A DNA stretch of 64,000 nucleotides from Chlamydia gallinacea 08-1274/3 (lineage in GTDB: Bacteria; Chlamydiota; Chlamydiia; Chlamydiales; Chlamydiaceae), in NCBI RefSeq assembly GCF_000471025.2, contig NZ_CP015840.1, positions 558,001 to 622,000 of the forward strand. The letters are read 5' to 3'. Positions 33,662 to 42,691 of the stretch are shown here, one piece after another. Each line of letters begins with the position of its first letter. Positions within the stretch are counted from its first letter, which is position 1. The position numbers were made by a program, and so were the translations under genes. Under the pieces are notes generated by a model. That model was not told where the DNA came from. It made no database searches and saw nothing but the letters and a program-made list of their open reading frames with translations.

Positions 33662-36634
33662 ATGGCGTCAAATGCGATCAGTGGATCTCCTGCAATCACG
33701 GCATTAGAGAAACGACCCTCTTTATCCTTGTTTTCTGATTTAACTCCTAAAGAACAAGAGGAATCACGTTGTCAGGCCCTTTCATGTATAGTAAGTTTAG
33801 TTTTGGGTATTTGTTCCATTTCTCTGGGTTTATTAAGTTTAACCTTGTTGCCCGAATTAACTGTAACCTTTATAGGCATAGCTTGTGTGGCTATAGGAAC
33901 TGTTCTTTTAATTACCGGTATTTCCCTAGGCTTAGCTATCCGCCTTTCTAAAAGATTTATACCACCTCGTATAAGTATTCGTGATTTACAAGATAAGCTC
34001 CGTCATATGTTAGAAGCACGTACTCCTAGTGTAGGTGAGCCTAGGGGAGAGGATGCGTTGACAACCATCCGAGAAAAAGAGGTGATGTTAGCAACTTTTG
34101 ATAAGGAATTACGTGAGCAGGAGAGATCTTTTTATGCCTTATTATCACAAGAAGCTGAGGACAGACATCAGTTATTATTTGATTTATCGGAACTTCGTGA
34201 GATTCAGGAACGTGTAAGTAGTGAGTTAGGGGCTTTGTACAGTTGCTATGGTGATCATAGTGTGATTGGTAGTGCGAATGATCAGCGTTTATTGCAGTTG
34301 GAAAGCGATAGGAATTTATTAATACAGCAGATAGTAGATTTAGATGCTTCTAGAAGTAAGAACATGGAAGTTATTGAGGAACTGAGAGAAAAATTAAAAG
34401 TTCTTTCTCAACAAATTCGTCAAGTAGAACAGCAAATAGGAGAAGAAGAATCTTTAGGTTTTAGTGAATCGAAACAAACGGCTACCTTTGCTCTTCAGGA
34501 TTTATTACAGGAGCGCAATCACTTATTAAGTAAGCTGGCTGATGGATACAATAAATTCATTTCGTCTTCCTCACATCAGCAAGATTTAATGCAACAGCGT
34601 TTGCATTTGGATAAAGCGATTCAAAGTATTTTAGATATGGAGACGGCAACTGTCTTATTAAAGCGTGATTACAAGTCGCACTATTTTGATGCGAAGTTTG
34701 TTATACAGCGATTGCGTGAAGATCTACAAAGCAAGGAGTCGGCGATACTTGCTTTAACTCAAGAAGTAGATAGACTAAGTGAGGCAATGGACCAATTGAA
34801 AGAGTCCTTTCCTTTAAGTGCCGCCACTATAAAGGAGCTCCAGAGTTTACGTGAGGAGGTGGAATCTAAGAAAAAGACGATAGAAGATCTGCAAGAGAAA
34901 ATTACGAATAGTAAAAATCTTCTTAGAGAAATTGGTGAAATCAATGCTCGCTTGGAAGAGAAAATGCAACAACAGCATCAGGATCAGTTATTGATTGATG
35001 CTTTAGAACGGCAGCAGCGTGTCCTTGAGAAGAAGATTCATGAGCAGAAGGAGCAGCTAGACTGTAAACTTGCTCAAGAGCGTGCTTTGAAGGAAGAAAA
35101 CACTCAGCTGCGAGATACAATGTATTATTGGGAAAGTGAGCAAGTACATCGCCTTACAGAGGAATTGGCTCAGGCACAAAAGCATATGCAAGCTCTTGAA
35201 AAAGAAAAAAGAGAACTCCTGGATAACTTACACTTATCTGAAATTACTATGCGTGATGCGCAAGAGAAGATCCAAAGTTTAGTAGGAGAGATGTTGTTGA
35301 AAGATAATGAATTGATGCAAAGCAGGAGTGAAGTGATAGTACTACGGGATCAGCTTTCTTCTTCTGAAGAAGAGGTTAGTACTTTAAAAGAAGGTATGGC
35401 AGATCACAAGGGCTTATTGGTTTCCTATCAATCATTACAAAAGCTAGTATCCCGGTTAGAAAATGATTATATGGCACTTGAAGCGCAAATGAGGAAAGCT
35501 ATAGAGCAAAATCTTGCTGCAGCAGAATCTTCTCATGAATTAGGAAGAGAAAAAGAACGACTTTTGCAAGAGCTGCAAGAATTAAGCCAACGTTATCACT
35601 CTGAGGTAGAACAATTAAATCAGGAAAAAACTCGGTTAGAAGAAGAGGCTTTGCGAAGATATCTTTCCCATGCTGAAGAGGTAGTGGATTTACAATCGAT
35701 AAATCGGCAGCTAACAACTCAGCTTCAGGAAGCATTCACACTAGCTGAAGGTAGTGAAGAAGGTGCTTTACGCATGCTAGCATCACAATTAATTTCTTAT
35801 TCTCCTTATATTAAGGAAGGTGTCAAGGAGGAGATCAAGGGGTTCCCCTGTGATAGACTACTTGCATTTGTTTCTCCTCGATTTTTTGGATGTTTAGGTG
35901 CTGAGATTTCCTGTAGTTTATTACGTCCAGGAGTGAACTTAGAGGAAGAAGGATGGGGAGGTACCGAGGAAGAAAAACGTGTACTTGTGCGTAATCGTTG
36001 TTTCCGTGAGTGGTTATTTGCTTTATTAGGGCATTTTTCTTTTGATCAAGTGCAGGCGTTAGTGAAAATAACTAAGGAGTTGGTTCGGGAATCCGTACTA
36101 GAGAATTCATCAGAAGGATTGTCTAAATTAGAAAACGAGTTCCCCGCATTAAGTTCTGCAATAGTCACCTTAAAAGAGTGGCTGGAGGAATGCTATCCTT
36201 ATATTACGCATCTTCCTATTTTTAATTCTTCTACACGTTGGAGAGCTTTTTTATTTGAGTTATTACAGAATATGTGTGAAGGCCCGGAGGGAGCCTTTGG
36301 TGTTCTTTTACCGAAAGAACGGGCCTATTTCCAGACATTATCCTATTTTTCGGGAAATCTTCCTTTAGTTTTGGGAAGTATTGGTGGTAGACAAGGGATT
36401 GCGCATCCTTTAGGGAGTTTTGCTTATTCTACCTTTAAAAATGTTTCTTGGGATCGTGTGGTACAAGCTGTTAAGAAGTTGTTGCATATCCGAAGTTTGC
36501 TAGATGGACCAGAGCTTATCGATGTCCATAGTGTTAGTGAGGTTGTATTCAGTACAATATCCATCCAAGCTTATTTAGCTACCCTATCCCAAAGGTATTC
36601 GTCATCTCGATGGCAAGCTCCTAAGGATTTATAA
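33662..36634 (+). CDS. Giant Inc-like coiled-coil membrane protein, 990 aa
   Basis: 990 residues from ATG 33662 (an upstream start at 33635 adds 9). Near the N-terminus two hydrophobic helices of about 25 residues lie back to back (about 40-63 and 66-94), the bilobed pattern of inclusion membrane proteins. A very long heptad-rich coiled coil follows (about 115-710; e.g. EVESKKKTIEDLQEKI, LTEELAQAQKHMQALEKEKR), then a non-coiled C-terminal domain (about 720-990, e.g. FREWLFALLGHFSFDQVQAL) of unknown fold. This architecture resembles IncA-type or tethering proteins. It is inserted between ctcC and ctcB on the opposite strand, with a 153-bp divergent intergenic region from ctcC and only 4 bp to the end of ctcB. 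Confidence 0.75.
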   Translation: MASNAISGSPAITALEKRPSLSLFSDLTPKEQEESRCQALSCIVSLVLGICSISLGLLSLTLLPELTVTFIGIACVAIGTVLLITGISLGLAIRLSKRFIPPRISIRDLQDKLRHMLEARTPSVGEPRGEDALTTIREKEVMLATFDKELREQERSFYALLSQEAEDRHQLLFDLSELREIQERVSSELGALYSCYGDHSVIGSANDQRLLQLESDRNLLIQQIVDLDASRSKNMEVIEELREKLKVLSQQIRQVEQQIGEEESLGFSESKQTATFALQDLLQERNHLLSKLADGYNKFISSSSHQQDLMQQRLHLDKAIQSILDMETATVLLKRDYKSHYFDAKFVIQRLREDLQSKESAILALTQEVDRLSEAMDQLKESFPLSAATIKELQSLREEVESKKKTIEDLQEKITNSKNLLREIGEINARLEEKMQQQHQDQLLIDALERQQRVLEKKIHEQKEQLDCKLAQERALKEENTQLRDTMYYWESEQVHRLTEELAQAQKHMQALEKEKRELLDNLHLSEITMRDAQEKIQSLVGEMLLKDNELMQSRSEVIVLRDQLSSSEEEVSTLKEGMADHKGLLVSYQSLQKLVSRLENDYMALEAQMRKAIEQNLAAAESSHELGREKERLLQELQELSQRYHSEVEQLNQEKTRLEEEALRRYLSHAEEVVDLQSINRQLTTQLQEAFTLAEGSEEGALRMLASQLISYSPYIKEGVKEEIKGFPCDRLLAFVSPRFFGCLGAEISCSLLRPGVNLEEEGWGGTEEEKRVLVRNRCFREWLFALLGHFSFDQVQALVKITKELVRESVLENSSEGLSKLENEFPALSSAIVTLKEWLEECYPYITHLPIFNSSTRWRAFLFELLQNMCEGPEGAFGVLLPKERAYFQTLSYFSGNLPLVLGSIGGRQGIAHPLGSFAYSTFKNVSWDRVVQAVKKLLHIRSLLDGPELIDVHSVSEVVFSTISIQAYLATLSQRYSSSRWQAPKDL

Positions 36635-36638
36635 CTTT

Positions 36639-37700
36639 TTACAAATAGGGAATTTTCAAAATAAAGGTGACTTGTTCTTGGCTATTTTCCACGTGGATGT
36701 CGCCTCCGTGTAAACGCATAATTTTAAGAGCTTCGGCTAATCCAAGACCATTGCCTCGTGTTTTTGTTGTAAAGAAGGGTGTAAACAGCTTATCCATAAT
36801 AGAAGCGGGCAGTGTCCCTGGATTTGTTACAGAAATGTCCCCAGATGTATGTAATGTTAATGTCATCGGTAGATCTGTAGCTTCTGCAGCATTTTTTACT
36901 AAATTCCACACTACACTGTTGATTCTATCAGGGTCTATAGAGCGGATTAAAGGCAGCGTAGTTTCTCGTTGATATTGGCACGAAGGGAAGGTAATTGATA
37001 GTAAAGGAATAAGAGAGGAAAAAAACTCTTGAAGATCGATAATTTTTAAATTTAACGGTTGGGATTTTGTATATTCAAGCATGGAAGAGACAAGAGTACT
37101 TAGAGAACGTGTCCCTTCAATGATAGAAGACAGCATACGTTGGTGTCGCAAGGAAGGCAGCTCCTCTTTTAATAGAGCAGCAAATCCCGCAATTCCACTT
37201 AGAGGATTGCGAATTTCATGGGCTAGAGTAGCAGTCATTTTACCTAACTCAGCGATATTTTTATACTTTTCTATAGCATTCTCTAATTGTTTATATTCCG
37301 AGCGGTCGCGAATTAAAATAAATAAATATCCATTAGATGAGTTTTTTTTTACGAAAATTTCTGTTTCACAGTCTTGGTTATTCTTTGATAGAGTGACTCG
37401 TAAGGTTTTAGGTAGAGGTAATGAACTGAGAGCTTCTGTAATGGAAAATCCGAAAAACATATCAGGGAAGAAGTCTGTAAATGGTTGTTCAAGAATATGT
37501 AAATTTTCAGGCACCCCTAGGATTTCTCTAGCTTGGGAATTGAAAATAAGAACATGACCAGATTCTGATAATAAAATAATTCCATCAGGAATTGAGGTAA
37601 GAATAGTATCTGCTTGTTTGTATGATTGAGTAATGCGGGTTTTGATTTCTATTAACTCGTGAGTTGAAGAACAGGAATTATGTGTATCGTTGTTGTTCAT
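36639..37700 (-). CDS. ctcB: Sensor histidine kinase of the CtcB/CtcC system
   Basis: 353 residues, soluble (no membrane segment). A PAS-type sensor domain (about 30-140; ILTSIPDGIILLSESGHVLIF) is followed by the HisKA dimerisation helix with phospho-acceptor His161 (LAHEIRNPLSG) and a HATPase domain with N box (VVWNLVKNAAEA), G1/G2 boxes (FTTKTRGNGLGLAEALKIM). ATG 37700 has AAGGAG ten bases upstream. It overlaps the gene before it by 23 nt. Partner of CtcC; the signal is unknown. Confidence 0.93.
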   Translation of the reverse strand: MNNNDTHNSCSSTHELIEIKTRITQSYKQADTILTSIPDGIILLSESGHVLIFNSQAREILGVPENLHILEQPFTDFFPDMFFGFSITEALSSLPLPKTLRVTLSKNNQDCETEIFVKKNSSNGYLFILIRDRSEYKQLENAIEKYKNIAELGKMTATLAHEIRNPLSGIAGFAALLKEELPSLRHQRMLSSIIEGTRSLSTLVSSMLEYTKSQPLNLKIIDLQEFFSSLIPLLSITFPSCQYQRETTLPLIRSIDPDRINSVVWNLVKNAAEATDLPMTLTLHTSGDISVTNPGTLPASIMDKLFTPFFTTKTRGNGLGLAEALKIMRLHGGDIHVENSQEQVTFILKIPYL

Positions 37701-38007
37701 AAATTCCTAACTCCTTTTTTTTCTGCAGGTAATTGATTTTGTCTGCGTCAAGAATTTGAGTAATGATTTTTTGGATTTCCATGAGTTCTTCTTGAATATC
37801 TTGAGGGAGAACAGAGGTAAAACAACACCGAAATTCTTTAATTTTGGTATCAACTTTTTCTATACAGGATAAAAGGATTTTTTTCTGCCGTAATACTTTT
37901 TCTAGCTCTGTTGTAGATAGAGACGACTCTGATTTGGTAAGATCAAGAATAGCAAGGAAAAATCCTTTCTTTTTTTTTAAAAGTAAAAGGAGAGCTTGTT
38001 CTTTCAT
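37678..38007 (-). CDS. Small helical protein preceding ctcB
   Basis: 109 residues, almost entirely helical and charged, with heptad character (TTELEKVLRQKKILLSCIEKV, QEELMEIQKIITQILDADKI). Size and helix layout are like FlgN-type or T3SS-chaperone proteins, but there is no diagnostic motif, so this is only a shape argument. It overlaps the ctcB start by 23 nt and is probably cotranscribed and translationally coupled with it. Conserved position in chlamydiae makes it a real gene. Confidence 0.65.
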   Translation of the reverse strand: MKEQALLLLLKKKKGFFLAILDLTKSESSLSTTELEKVLRQKKILLSCIEKVDTKIKEFRCCFTSVLPQDIQEELMEIQKIITQILDADKINYLQKKKELGIYEQQRYT

Positions 38008-38095
38008 AAAAGACTAGAGATTCGCACGTAGCTTTTCCTTAAAAAAACTACTCGTGCATTTATTAGCAACATGAAAAAAACAAGGAAGAAACCTA

Positions 38096-38178
38096 TGCCG
38101 GCGATTGGACTCGAACCAACACCTTATTGCTAAGAGTAGATTTTGAGTCTACCGCGTCTACCATTCCGCCACGCCGGC
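38096..38178 (-). tRNA. tRNA-Leu (anticodon CAA)
   Basis: 83 nt, class II. Acceptor GCCGGCG pairs with CGCCGGC, discriminator A. The anticodon stem GTAGA/TCTAC encloses CTCAAAA, giving CAA. Long variable arm (CTCTTAGCAATAAG region) and T arm TTGGTTCGAGTCCAA. Reads UUG. No CCA encoded. Confidence 0.95.
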
Positions 38179-38238
38179 ATAGTAACTAACTGGAGTATAA
38201 TTTACGGGTTCGTTTCTAATAATCGCAAGGGAAATCTC

Positions 38239-38934
38239 TTAATTTACATGAGATAGCGAGGAAGAAATTTTCTGGGGGGTTTCTATGTCGTATAGAAGCT
38301 CGATGGATAGCAGAGTACCTAAATTTTCTGGAGTTAGTGTAATGAAAAATTCTCCGTTACTCAATGTTGTATTTGTAGTAGAGAACTCGATGGTCATGGG
38401 ATAGGTGGAAGTTTTTTTGTATAAGGAAAGTAGCGCGCGGTTTAGCTCCTCTACAGAGGGAGTTTCAGAAATCCAGATACGGACAGCATTTCCTTGGAGA
38501 TGTTTCTTAGGCAAAGCTATTCCCAAAGCCTGAAGAAAATTTAGGTGTTTCTGACAACAAAAGCCTTCGCGAATGGAAAGGGAATACTGTTTATTTAAAA
38601 CACGTGTAATATCAATAAGTCGTGGGTGGAAAGGAAAATTTTTACATAAACTATGGGTAAAACCATCGCAGTCATAGAGAATATCAGTTTCTGTTTCTAG
38701 GAATTGAGAGGTTCCGCGACAGTAAAAGGAATACGTGGTAATGATTGGTTTTTTTAGGGAAGGCCATGGGTATTGGGGAGAAGGACATTCTTTTTCTTGA
38801 GGATAGAGAATTACTGGGTATCCTTGCTGTGACGTAATTCTTCCGGAGTGAATATTCCGAGTTGTAGAGGATGATGAGCATCCGCATAATATATACAGTA
38901 GTAGAAGGAGACAGTGTCTTCTCATAAGGATCAT
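38239..38934 (-). CDS. Conserved lipoprotein, unknown function
   Basis: 231 residues (an ATG at 38925 would shorten it by 3). Signal peptide with lipobox LCGC; Cys19 would be lipidated (first start). The mature part is rich in cysteine (YDCDGF, CQKHL) and has a repeated structure reminiscent of a small periplasmic domain, followed by IWISETPSVEELNRALL. The family is not recognised. Convergent with nothing; it diverges from the HAD gene, whose start is 112 bp away. Confidence 0.7.
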   Translation of the reverse strand: MILMRRHCLLLLLYILCGCSSSSTTRNIHSGRITSQQGYPVILYPQEKECPSPQYPWPSLKKPIITTYSFYCRGTSQFLETETDILYDCDGFTHSLCKNFPFHPRLIDITRVLNKQYSLSIREGFCCQKHLNFLQALGIALPKKHLQGNAVRIWISETPSVEELNRALLSLYKKTSTYPMTIEFSTTNTTLSNGEFFITLTPENLGTLLSIELLYDIETPQKISSSLSHVN

Positions 38935-39046
38935 TATACTATTTTATAAAAAATAATGGCTTAATTTTCGTAGGTCGCCTTAGATTATCTTTTATTTTGA
39001 GTTAGGGTTTTATGTTTAATAGGCTTTTTATGGGAGTGAGATTTCA

Positions 39047-39745
39047 GTGACTCTACATATTCAGGACTACCAGGTATTTTTTTTTGATTTAGATGGTTTG
39101 CTTGTGGATACAGAACCTCTGTATTACCGTGCTTTTTTGTCAGTATGTCGTCAGTATAACGTAAACATCACGATAGATTTCCTTACGTATTATCGATTCG
39201 CTATGTTAGGTAGGGACGCATTCCAAAAAGAAATAGTCACTCGTTTCCCAGAAATGCAGACATTGTTTCCGCAGTGTTTTTATGAAAGAGAGAAATTTTA
39301 CCAACGGTTTCTTTCTACCGAGGTCCCTAGGCTCTTACCAGGAGTTAAGGAGTTTTTAGACTTGTTAAGTAAGCAAAAAAAAACTCTGGGGGTGGTGACG
39401 AATTCTTCACGCATTTCTGTAGAGCGTTTTTATGATATGTTTCCAATTTTTGCACATTTTCAATTTTTCGTGACTCGTGAAGACTATGAGCGTCCTAAGC
39501 CTTATAGTGATAGCTATTGCTATGCATACCAGAATTTTGTTCGTGAAGGAGAAAGAGTTATTGGTTTTGAAGATAGTGTCAAGGGTCTGCGTGCTCTTGC
39601 AGGAATTCCAGCAGCTTTGGTAGGTATTAATTCTAAGTGTACATTTTCGATTGCGAGTCATCAGGATTTTTATGACAAAGAGTTGTATTATTTCCCATCT
39701 TTCTGTGATTTAATGGCACATGTAGGTGAACAAAACCACTGGTAG
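39047..39745 (+). CDS. HAD-superfamily phosphatase
   Basis: 232 residues with a GTG start. The HAD motif [13 protein letters not shown] (nucleophile Asp14, acid Asp16), motif II TNSS, and motif III/IV KPYSDSY and [10 protein letters not shown] are all present, with an alpha-helical cap (about 20-85). This is the Gph/beta-phosphoglucomutase-type class; substrate unknown. The 3' 58 nt overlap the end of truA on the opposite strand. Confidence 0.88.
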   Translation: MTLHIQDYQVFFFDLDGLLVDTEPLYYRAFLSVCRQYNVNITIDFLTYYRFAMLGRDAFQKEIVTRFPEMQTLFPQCFYEREKFYQRFLSTEVPRLLPGVKEFLDLLSKQKKTLGVVTNSSRISVERFYDMFPIFAHFQFFVTREDYERPKPYSDSYCYAYQNFVREGERVIGFEDSVKGLRALAGIPAALVGINSKCTFSIASHQDFYDKELYYFPSFCDLMAHVGEQNHW

Positions 39746-40494
39746 GGTTGACGATAGCAAGTATGATGCAAAGATAAAGCATAGCTAGGTGCTGCTGGGG
39801 GACCTTGTCTGCGATTTTTCTTATTTAAGATTTCTATTAGAAATTCTGGGGGGTACTTTTGTCTGCTAATATCTAGAAGCGATCCAACAATATTTCTTAC
39901 CATTTTGTATAAAAAGCCATTGCCTTTACAGATAATTATTACTGTGTCGTTTTCCTCAATGATATCCAAGGCGAATAAGGTCCTTACTGTAGAAGTATAT
40001 TCTCGTCCTAGGTTAGCGAAAGAAGCAAAATCGTGAGTTCCTAGTAGGTATTGAGCGCCTTGACGCATAAGATCAGTTTTTAAAATATGCCGAGGAGAAT
40101 AATAAAAATAACGTTGCCAAGGAAGCGGCTTGCTTAGGCGTGTTAGAGAGTAGCGGTATTCTTTAGCCACAACATGAAAACGTGAGTGAAAATTTGTGTT
40201 GGTGATGACGACATCACGAATAACAATATCTTTGGGCAGGAGAGCATTGAGCATTTTTTTTATTTGTGCAGCTTGTGCAAATGCCGGATGATCGGGTTGC
40301 GAGAAATGGGCGACTTGACCGTAAGCATGGACACCAGCATCTGTTCTTCCTGAGGCCGTGACAACAAGAGGACGGCCAATAACGCGGGATAATGCTGTTT
40401 CCAATACTTCTTGAACTGAGAGAGCATTAGGTTGTCTTTGCCATCCAGCATAGGCAGTTCCTTGATAGGCAATGAGTAAAACAACGCGAGTCAT
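39688..40494 (-). CDS. truA: tRNA pseudouridine(38-40) synthase
   Basis: 268 residues. Landmarks: [14 protein letters not shown], the catalytic [11 protein letters not shown] with Asp52, [14 protein letters not shown], and [16 protein letters not shown]. It makes pseudouridines in the anticodon stem-loop. Its ATG overlaps the ispD stop by 4 nt; both are coupled. The 3' end overlaps the HAD gene by 58 nt, an unusually long convergent overlap. Confidence 0.95.
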   Translation of the reverse strand: MTRVVLLIAYQGTAYAGWQRQPNALSVQEVLETALSRVIGRPLVVTASGRTDAGVHAYGQVAHFSQPDHPAFAQAAQIKKMLNALLPKDIVIRDVVITNTNFHSRFHVVAKEYRYSLTRLSKPLPWQRYFYYSPRHILKTDLMRQGAQYLLGTHDFASFANLGREYTSTVRTLFALDIIEENDTVIIICKGNGFLYKMVRNIVGSLLDISRQKYPPEFLIEILNKKNRRQGPPAAPSYALSLHHTCYRQPYQWFCSPTCAIKSQKDGK

Positions 40495-41129
40495 AGTAAT
40501 GCTTGGGCTATGGCTAAATCTTTAGGATAGGTAATTTTAATTTGTGGATGAGACGTGAACACTAAAGAAATCGGCATGCCTAGGAGTTCAGCAGCTTGTG
40601 TATCGTCGTTAAGGATTAGGTGGTGTTTTTGCGCAAAAGAAATCCCTTCTACAAGAGTAGTGGTTTTTAAGCATTGTGGTGTGTGAATCATGGCTAGCTG
40701 ATCTCGGTTAATTGTTTTCACAGGATCGCGTTGTTTTATAGTGTAGGGAATTTCGGAAGCTAGGGCTGCAGCGCCTGTTTCCTGTGCTTTTTTTAAAAGT
40801 TGAGAGATATCATCTGGATAGAGAAAGGGACGTACACCATCATGAATGAGCACCCAAGGATGAGAAACTTTTTGTAGTCCTGAAAGGACAGAGTCTTGGC
40901 GGAGGATTCCTGCGGGTGCTAGCTTTATAGGATAGGGGGAGAAAACATCATAATAGTCTGGGTGGCTGACAACAATAATTTCGGTAATTTCTTTGATTTG
41001 TAAAGCTGCATCTAAAGCATGAAGAACCAGAGGTTTCCCTTGTAAAGGGAAGTACTGTTTGGGCTGAGAAGCTTTGAAGCGTGTGCCTTTTCCTCCACTA
41101 AGCAGAACTAACGAGCAGTTAGTGTCCAT
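40491..41129 (-). CDS. ispD: 2-C-methyl-D-erythritol 4-phosphate cytidylyltransferase
   Basis: 212 residues. CTP-binding [20 protein letters not shown] at about 10-29, then [21 protein letters not shown], and [15 protein letters not shown] blocks match IspD. It performs the third step of the non-mevalonate isoprenoid pathway, whose product ends in undecaprenyl phosphate made via UppS (also in this window). Overlaps truA by 4 nt and the phosphoesterase gene by 11 nt. Confidence 0.93.
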   Translation of the reverse strand: MDTNCSLVLLSGGKGTRFKASQPKQYFPLQGKPLVLHALDAALQIKEITEIIVVSHPDYYDVFSPYPIKLAPAGILRQDSVLSGLQKVSHPWVLIHDGVRPFLYPDDISQLLKKAQETGAAALASEIPYTIKQRDPVKTINRDQLAMIHTPQCLKTTTLVEGISFAQKHHLILNDDTQAAELLGMPISLVFTSHPQIKITYPKDLAIAQALL

Positions 41130-42090
41130 AGATACACCTGAGTAAACAAATTTCTGGAGGAGATAGCAATCGGAGTCGTTTTAATCCTCCTAAGCCACGA
41201 TTTACATATAATTGTGTTTTTCCGTCAGGTAATAGGAAAAGCCCGCGTATTAAGTGAGGATTTTCTAATCCTGAAATTTTGTTTAACATTTTATTGGCAA
41301 TTTTTGGCCAAGGAAGCCAGATTTGTGATCCATGGGTATGCCCTGAAAAAATAAAGTCTCCGGGATAATCTGCTAGTGTATGCGCGGTATCCGGATTATG
41401 AGAAAGGATAATACCCGGTAACGTGGGGTTGTAGTTAGTAAACGCGTGTTGGGGACAGAATTGTTTAGCAAAGAGATCGCCTAACCCCACAACATTGATC
41501 ATATCAGGAATTACGTAACTTTCATTATGTAGCAGACGAATAGGAGTATTTTTTAATACGTGGATTAATTCTTGATGGGGAGGTTGTGGTTGTAGTTTTT
41601 CTGCAAAATAGTAGTGATTTGAACCAAAAAGTCCTTGAGCAATTGAGACATATGCGCGTTTCAAAGGTTGACTTTTACTTTTGGGAATGATGTCGATATT
41701 TCCTTGGGTATTCCTGGAAACATATTCTTGATAATCATGATTCCCTAGGGAAGCGTATACTCCTAAAGGAGCATGAAGAGTATTTAGGAAAGCTTCTAAT
41801 CGTCCCTTATGTTCCATCTGCGAGCGGCAAATAAAGTCTCCAGAAAATATAAGAATATCGGGAGAGAGGTCAGTGATTTGTTTAGAAACTTTTTTAAGAA
41901 ATCTGGAGGGCACATTCTTTTGGAAATGGAGATCAGAAATATGTACGATGCGTAAGCCGTGTAAATAGGCATACTTTTTTGGCAATTTCCAGGTAAGATG
42001 AGATGTTTTCAAATGATTTGGCTCTATAAAATTAGCCCAAGAAAAGACAGCCAAAGAAACTGCTGCTGAGGATAAAATAGTAAATCCCAC
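41119..42090 (-). CDS. Membrane-anchored metallophosphoesterase (YaeI-like)
   Basis: 323 residues with a GTG start at 42090. An N-terminal hydrophobic stretch (about 2-20) may act as anchor or signal. Metal motifs: VHISDLHF, FSGDFIC, LGNHDYQ, LSHNPD and FSGHTHGSQ, in the order of the calcineurin-like YaeI/YkuE family. Family members hydrolyse phosphodiesters or lipid precursors; the substrate is not predictable. First gene of the phosphoesterase-ispD-truA operon. Confidence 0.85.
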   Translation of the reverse strand: MGFTILSSAAVSLAVFSWANFIEPNHLKTSHLTWKLPKKYAYLHGLRIVHISDLHFQKNVPSRFLKKVSKQITDLSPDILIFSGDFICRSQMEHKGRLEAFLNTLHAPLGVYASLGNHDYQEYVSRNTQGNIDIIPKSKSQPLKRAYVSIAQGLFGSNHYYFAEKLQPQPPHQELIHVLKNTPIRLLHNESYVIPDMINVVGLGDLFAKQFCPQHAFTNYNPTLPGIILSHNPDTAHTLADYPGDFIFSGHTHGSQIWLPWPKIANKMLNKISGLENPHLIRGLFLLPDGKTQLYVNRGLGGLKRLRLLSPPEICLLRCIYGH

Positions 42091-42110
42091 AATGATACTA
42101 TTGATACTAT

Positions 42111-42143
42111 AAAAAATTTCCCCCTCGTCTTATTAGGACGAGG
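42111..42143 (-). terminator. Intrinsic terminator of the SWIB gene
   Basis: Read on the minus strand, CCTCGTC (42143-42137) pairs with GACGAGG (42129-42123) around a 7-nt loop, and a run AAATTTTTTA follows. It lies 28 nt after the SWIB stop and is a convincing classical terminator. Confidence 0.75.
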
Positions 42144-42171
42144 AGCCCACGAAAGAATTGCTATGCTGATT

Positions 42172-42435
42172 TTATTTTGTGATATGTTTAGAGAGAGCTT
42201 TTGTCATTTGGAACATATCCATTGTGCTTGACGAACCAAAGACTTTAGCTAGATTGCTATCCGGAAGGATATTTCGTTTATTCTTTGGGTCTTGTAAGTT
42301 ATGTTTTTTAATATATTCCCAAACTTTTTTCACAATTTCAGTGCGGGGCATAGGTCCCTTGCCAACAATAACTGCCAATTCAGAGGAAATATTGACAGGG
42401 TTCATAAAAGCAGAGTTTTTATTTTTTTCACTCAT
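42172..42435 (-). CDS. SWIB/MDM2-domain protein
   Basis: 87 residues, essentially one SWIB domain: AVIVGKGPMPRTEIVKKVWEYIKKH, NLQDPKNKRNI, and DSNLAKVFGSSSTMDMFQM. SWIB folds occur in eukaryotic chromatin remodelling and MDM2, and in chlamydiae (also fused to topoisomerase I in some). Presumably a small chromatin-associated protein acting with chlamydial histone-like proteins; that is inference. ATG has AGGAG six bases upstream. It ends at its own terminator. Confidence 0.92.
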   Translation of the reverse strand: MSEKNKNSAFMNPVNISSELAVIVGKGPMPRTEIVKKVWEYIKKHNLQDPKNKRNILPDSNLAKVFGSSSTMDMFQMTKALSKHITK

Positions 42436-42627
42436 CGATTACTCCTAGTAAAGGTGGTACGAAGAGACCTAAGCTCTTCATCACAACTTTTTTATCTTTC
42501 AAGAAGGTTTCTCGTCAAAACAAATTTAGTTTGCGGTTCTTCTTTGCTTGATAGCTTTTTTAAGAATTGTATTTTGGAGGGGAAATTGGGGGGAATGTAG
42601 TAGAAAAATTTGTGTTATATAGACTTA

Positions 42628-42657
42628 TTGACTTTATTATTTTTCCTTTTCTAGAAT
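42628..42657 (+). promoter_or_regulatory. Candidate sigma66 promoter for prfB
   Basis: TTGACT (42628-42633), 18-nt T-rich spacer, TAGAAT (42652-42657). The start would be about 28 nt upstream of the prfB ATG at 42692. One of the better matches in the window. Confidence 0.5.
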
Positions 42658-42691
42658 CCTAGCCAGTTACGAGATACTGAGATTTCTTCAT

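Noticed and set aside
36667..36972. Plus-strand frame of 101 codons at the ctcB 3' end
   Set aside because: Antisense to the HATPase motifs; shadow frame.
37081..37557. Plus-strand frame of 158 codons inside ctcB
   Set aside because: It lies wholly antisense to conserved kinase motifs (HisKA and PAS); no ribosome binding site and no protein-like pattern.
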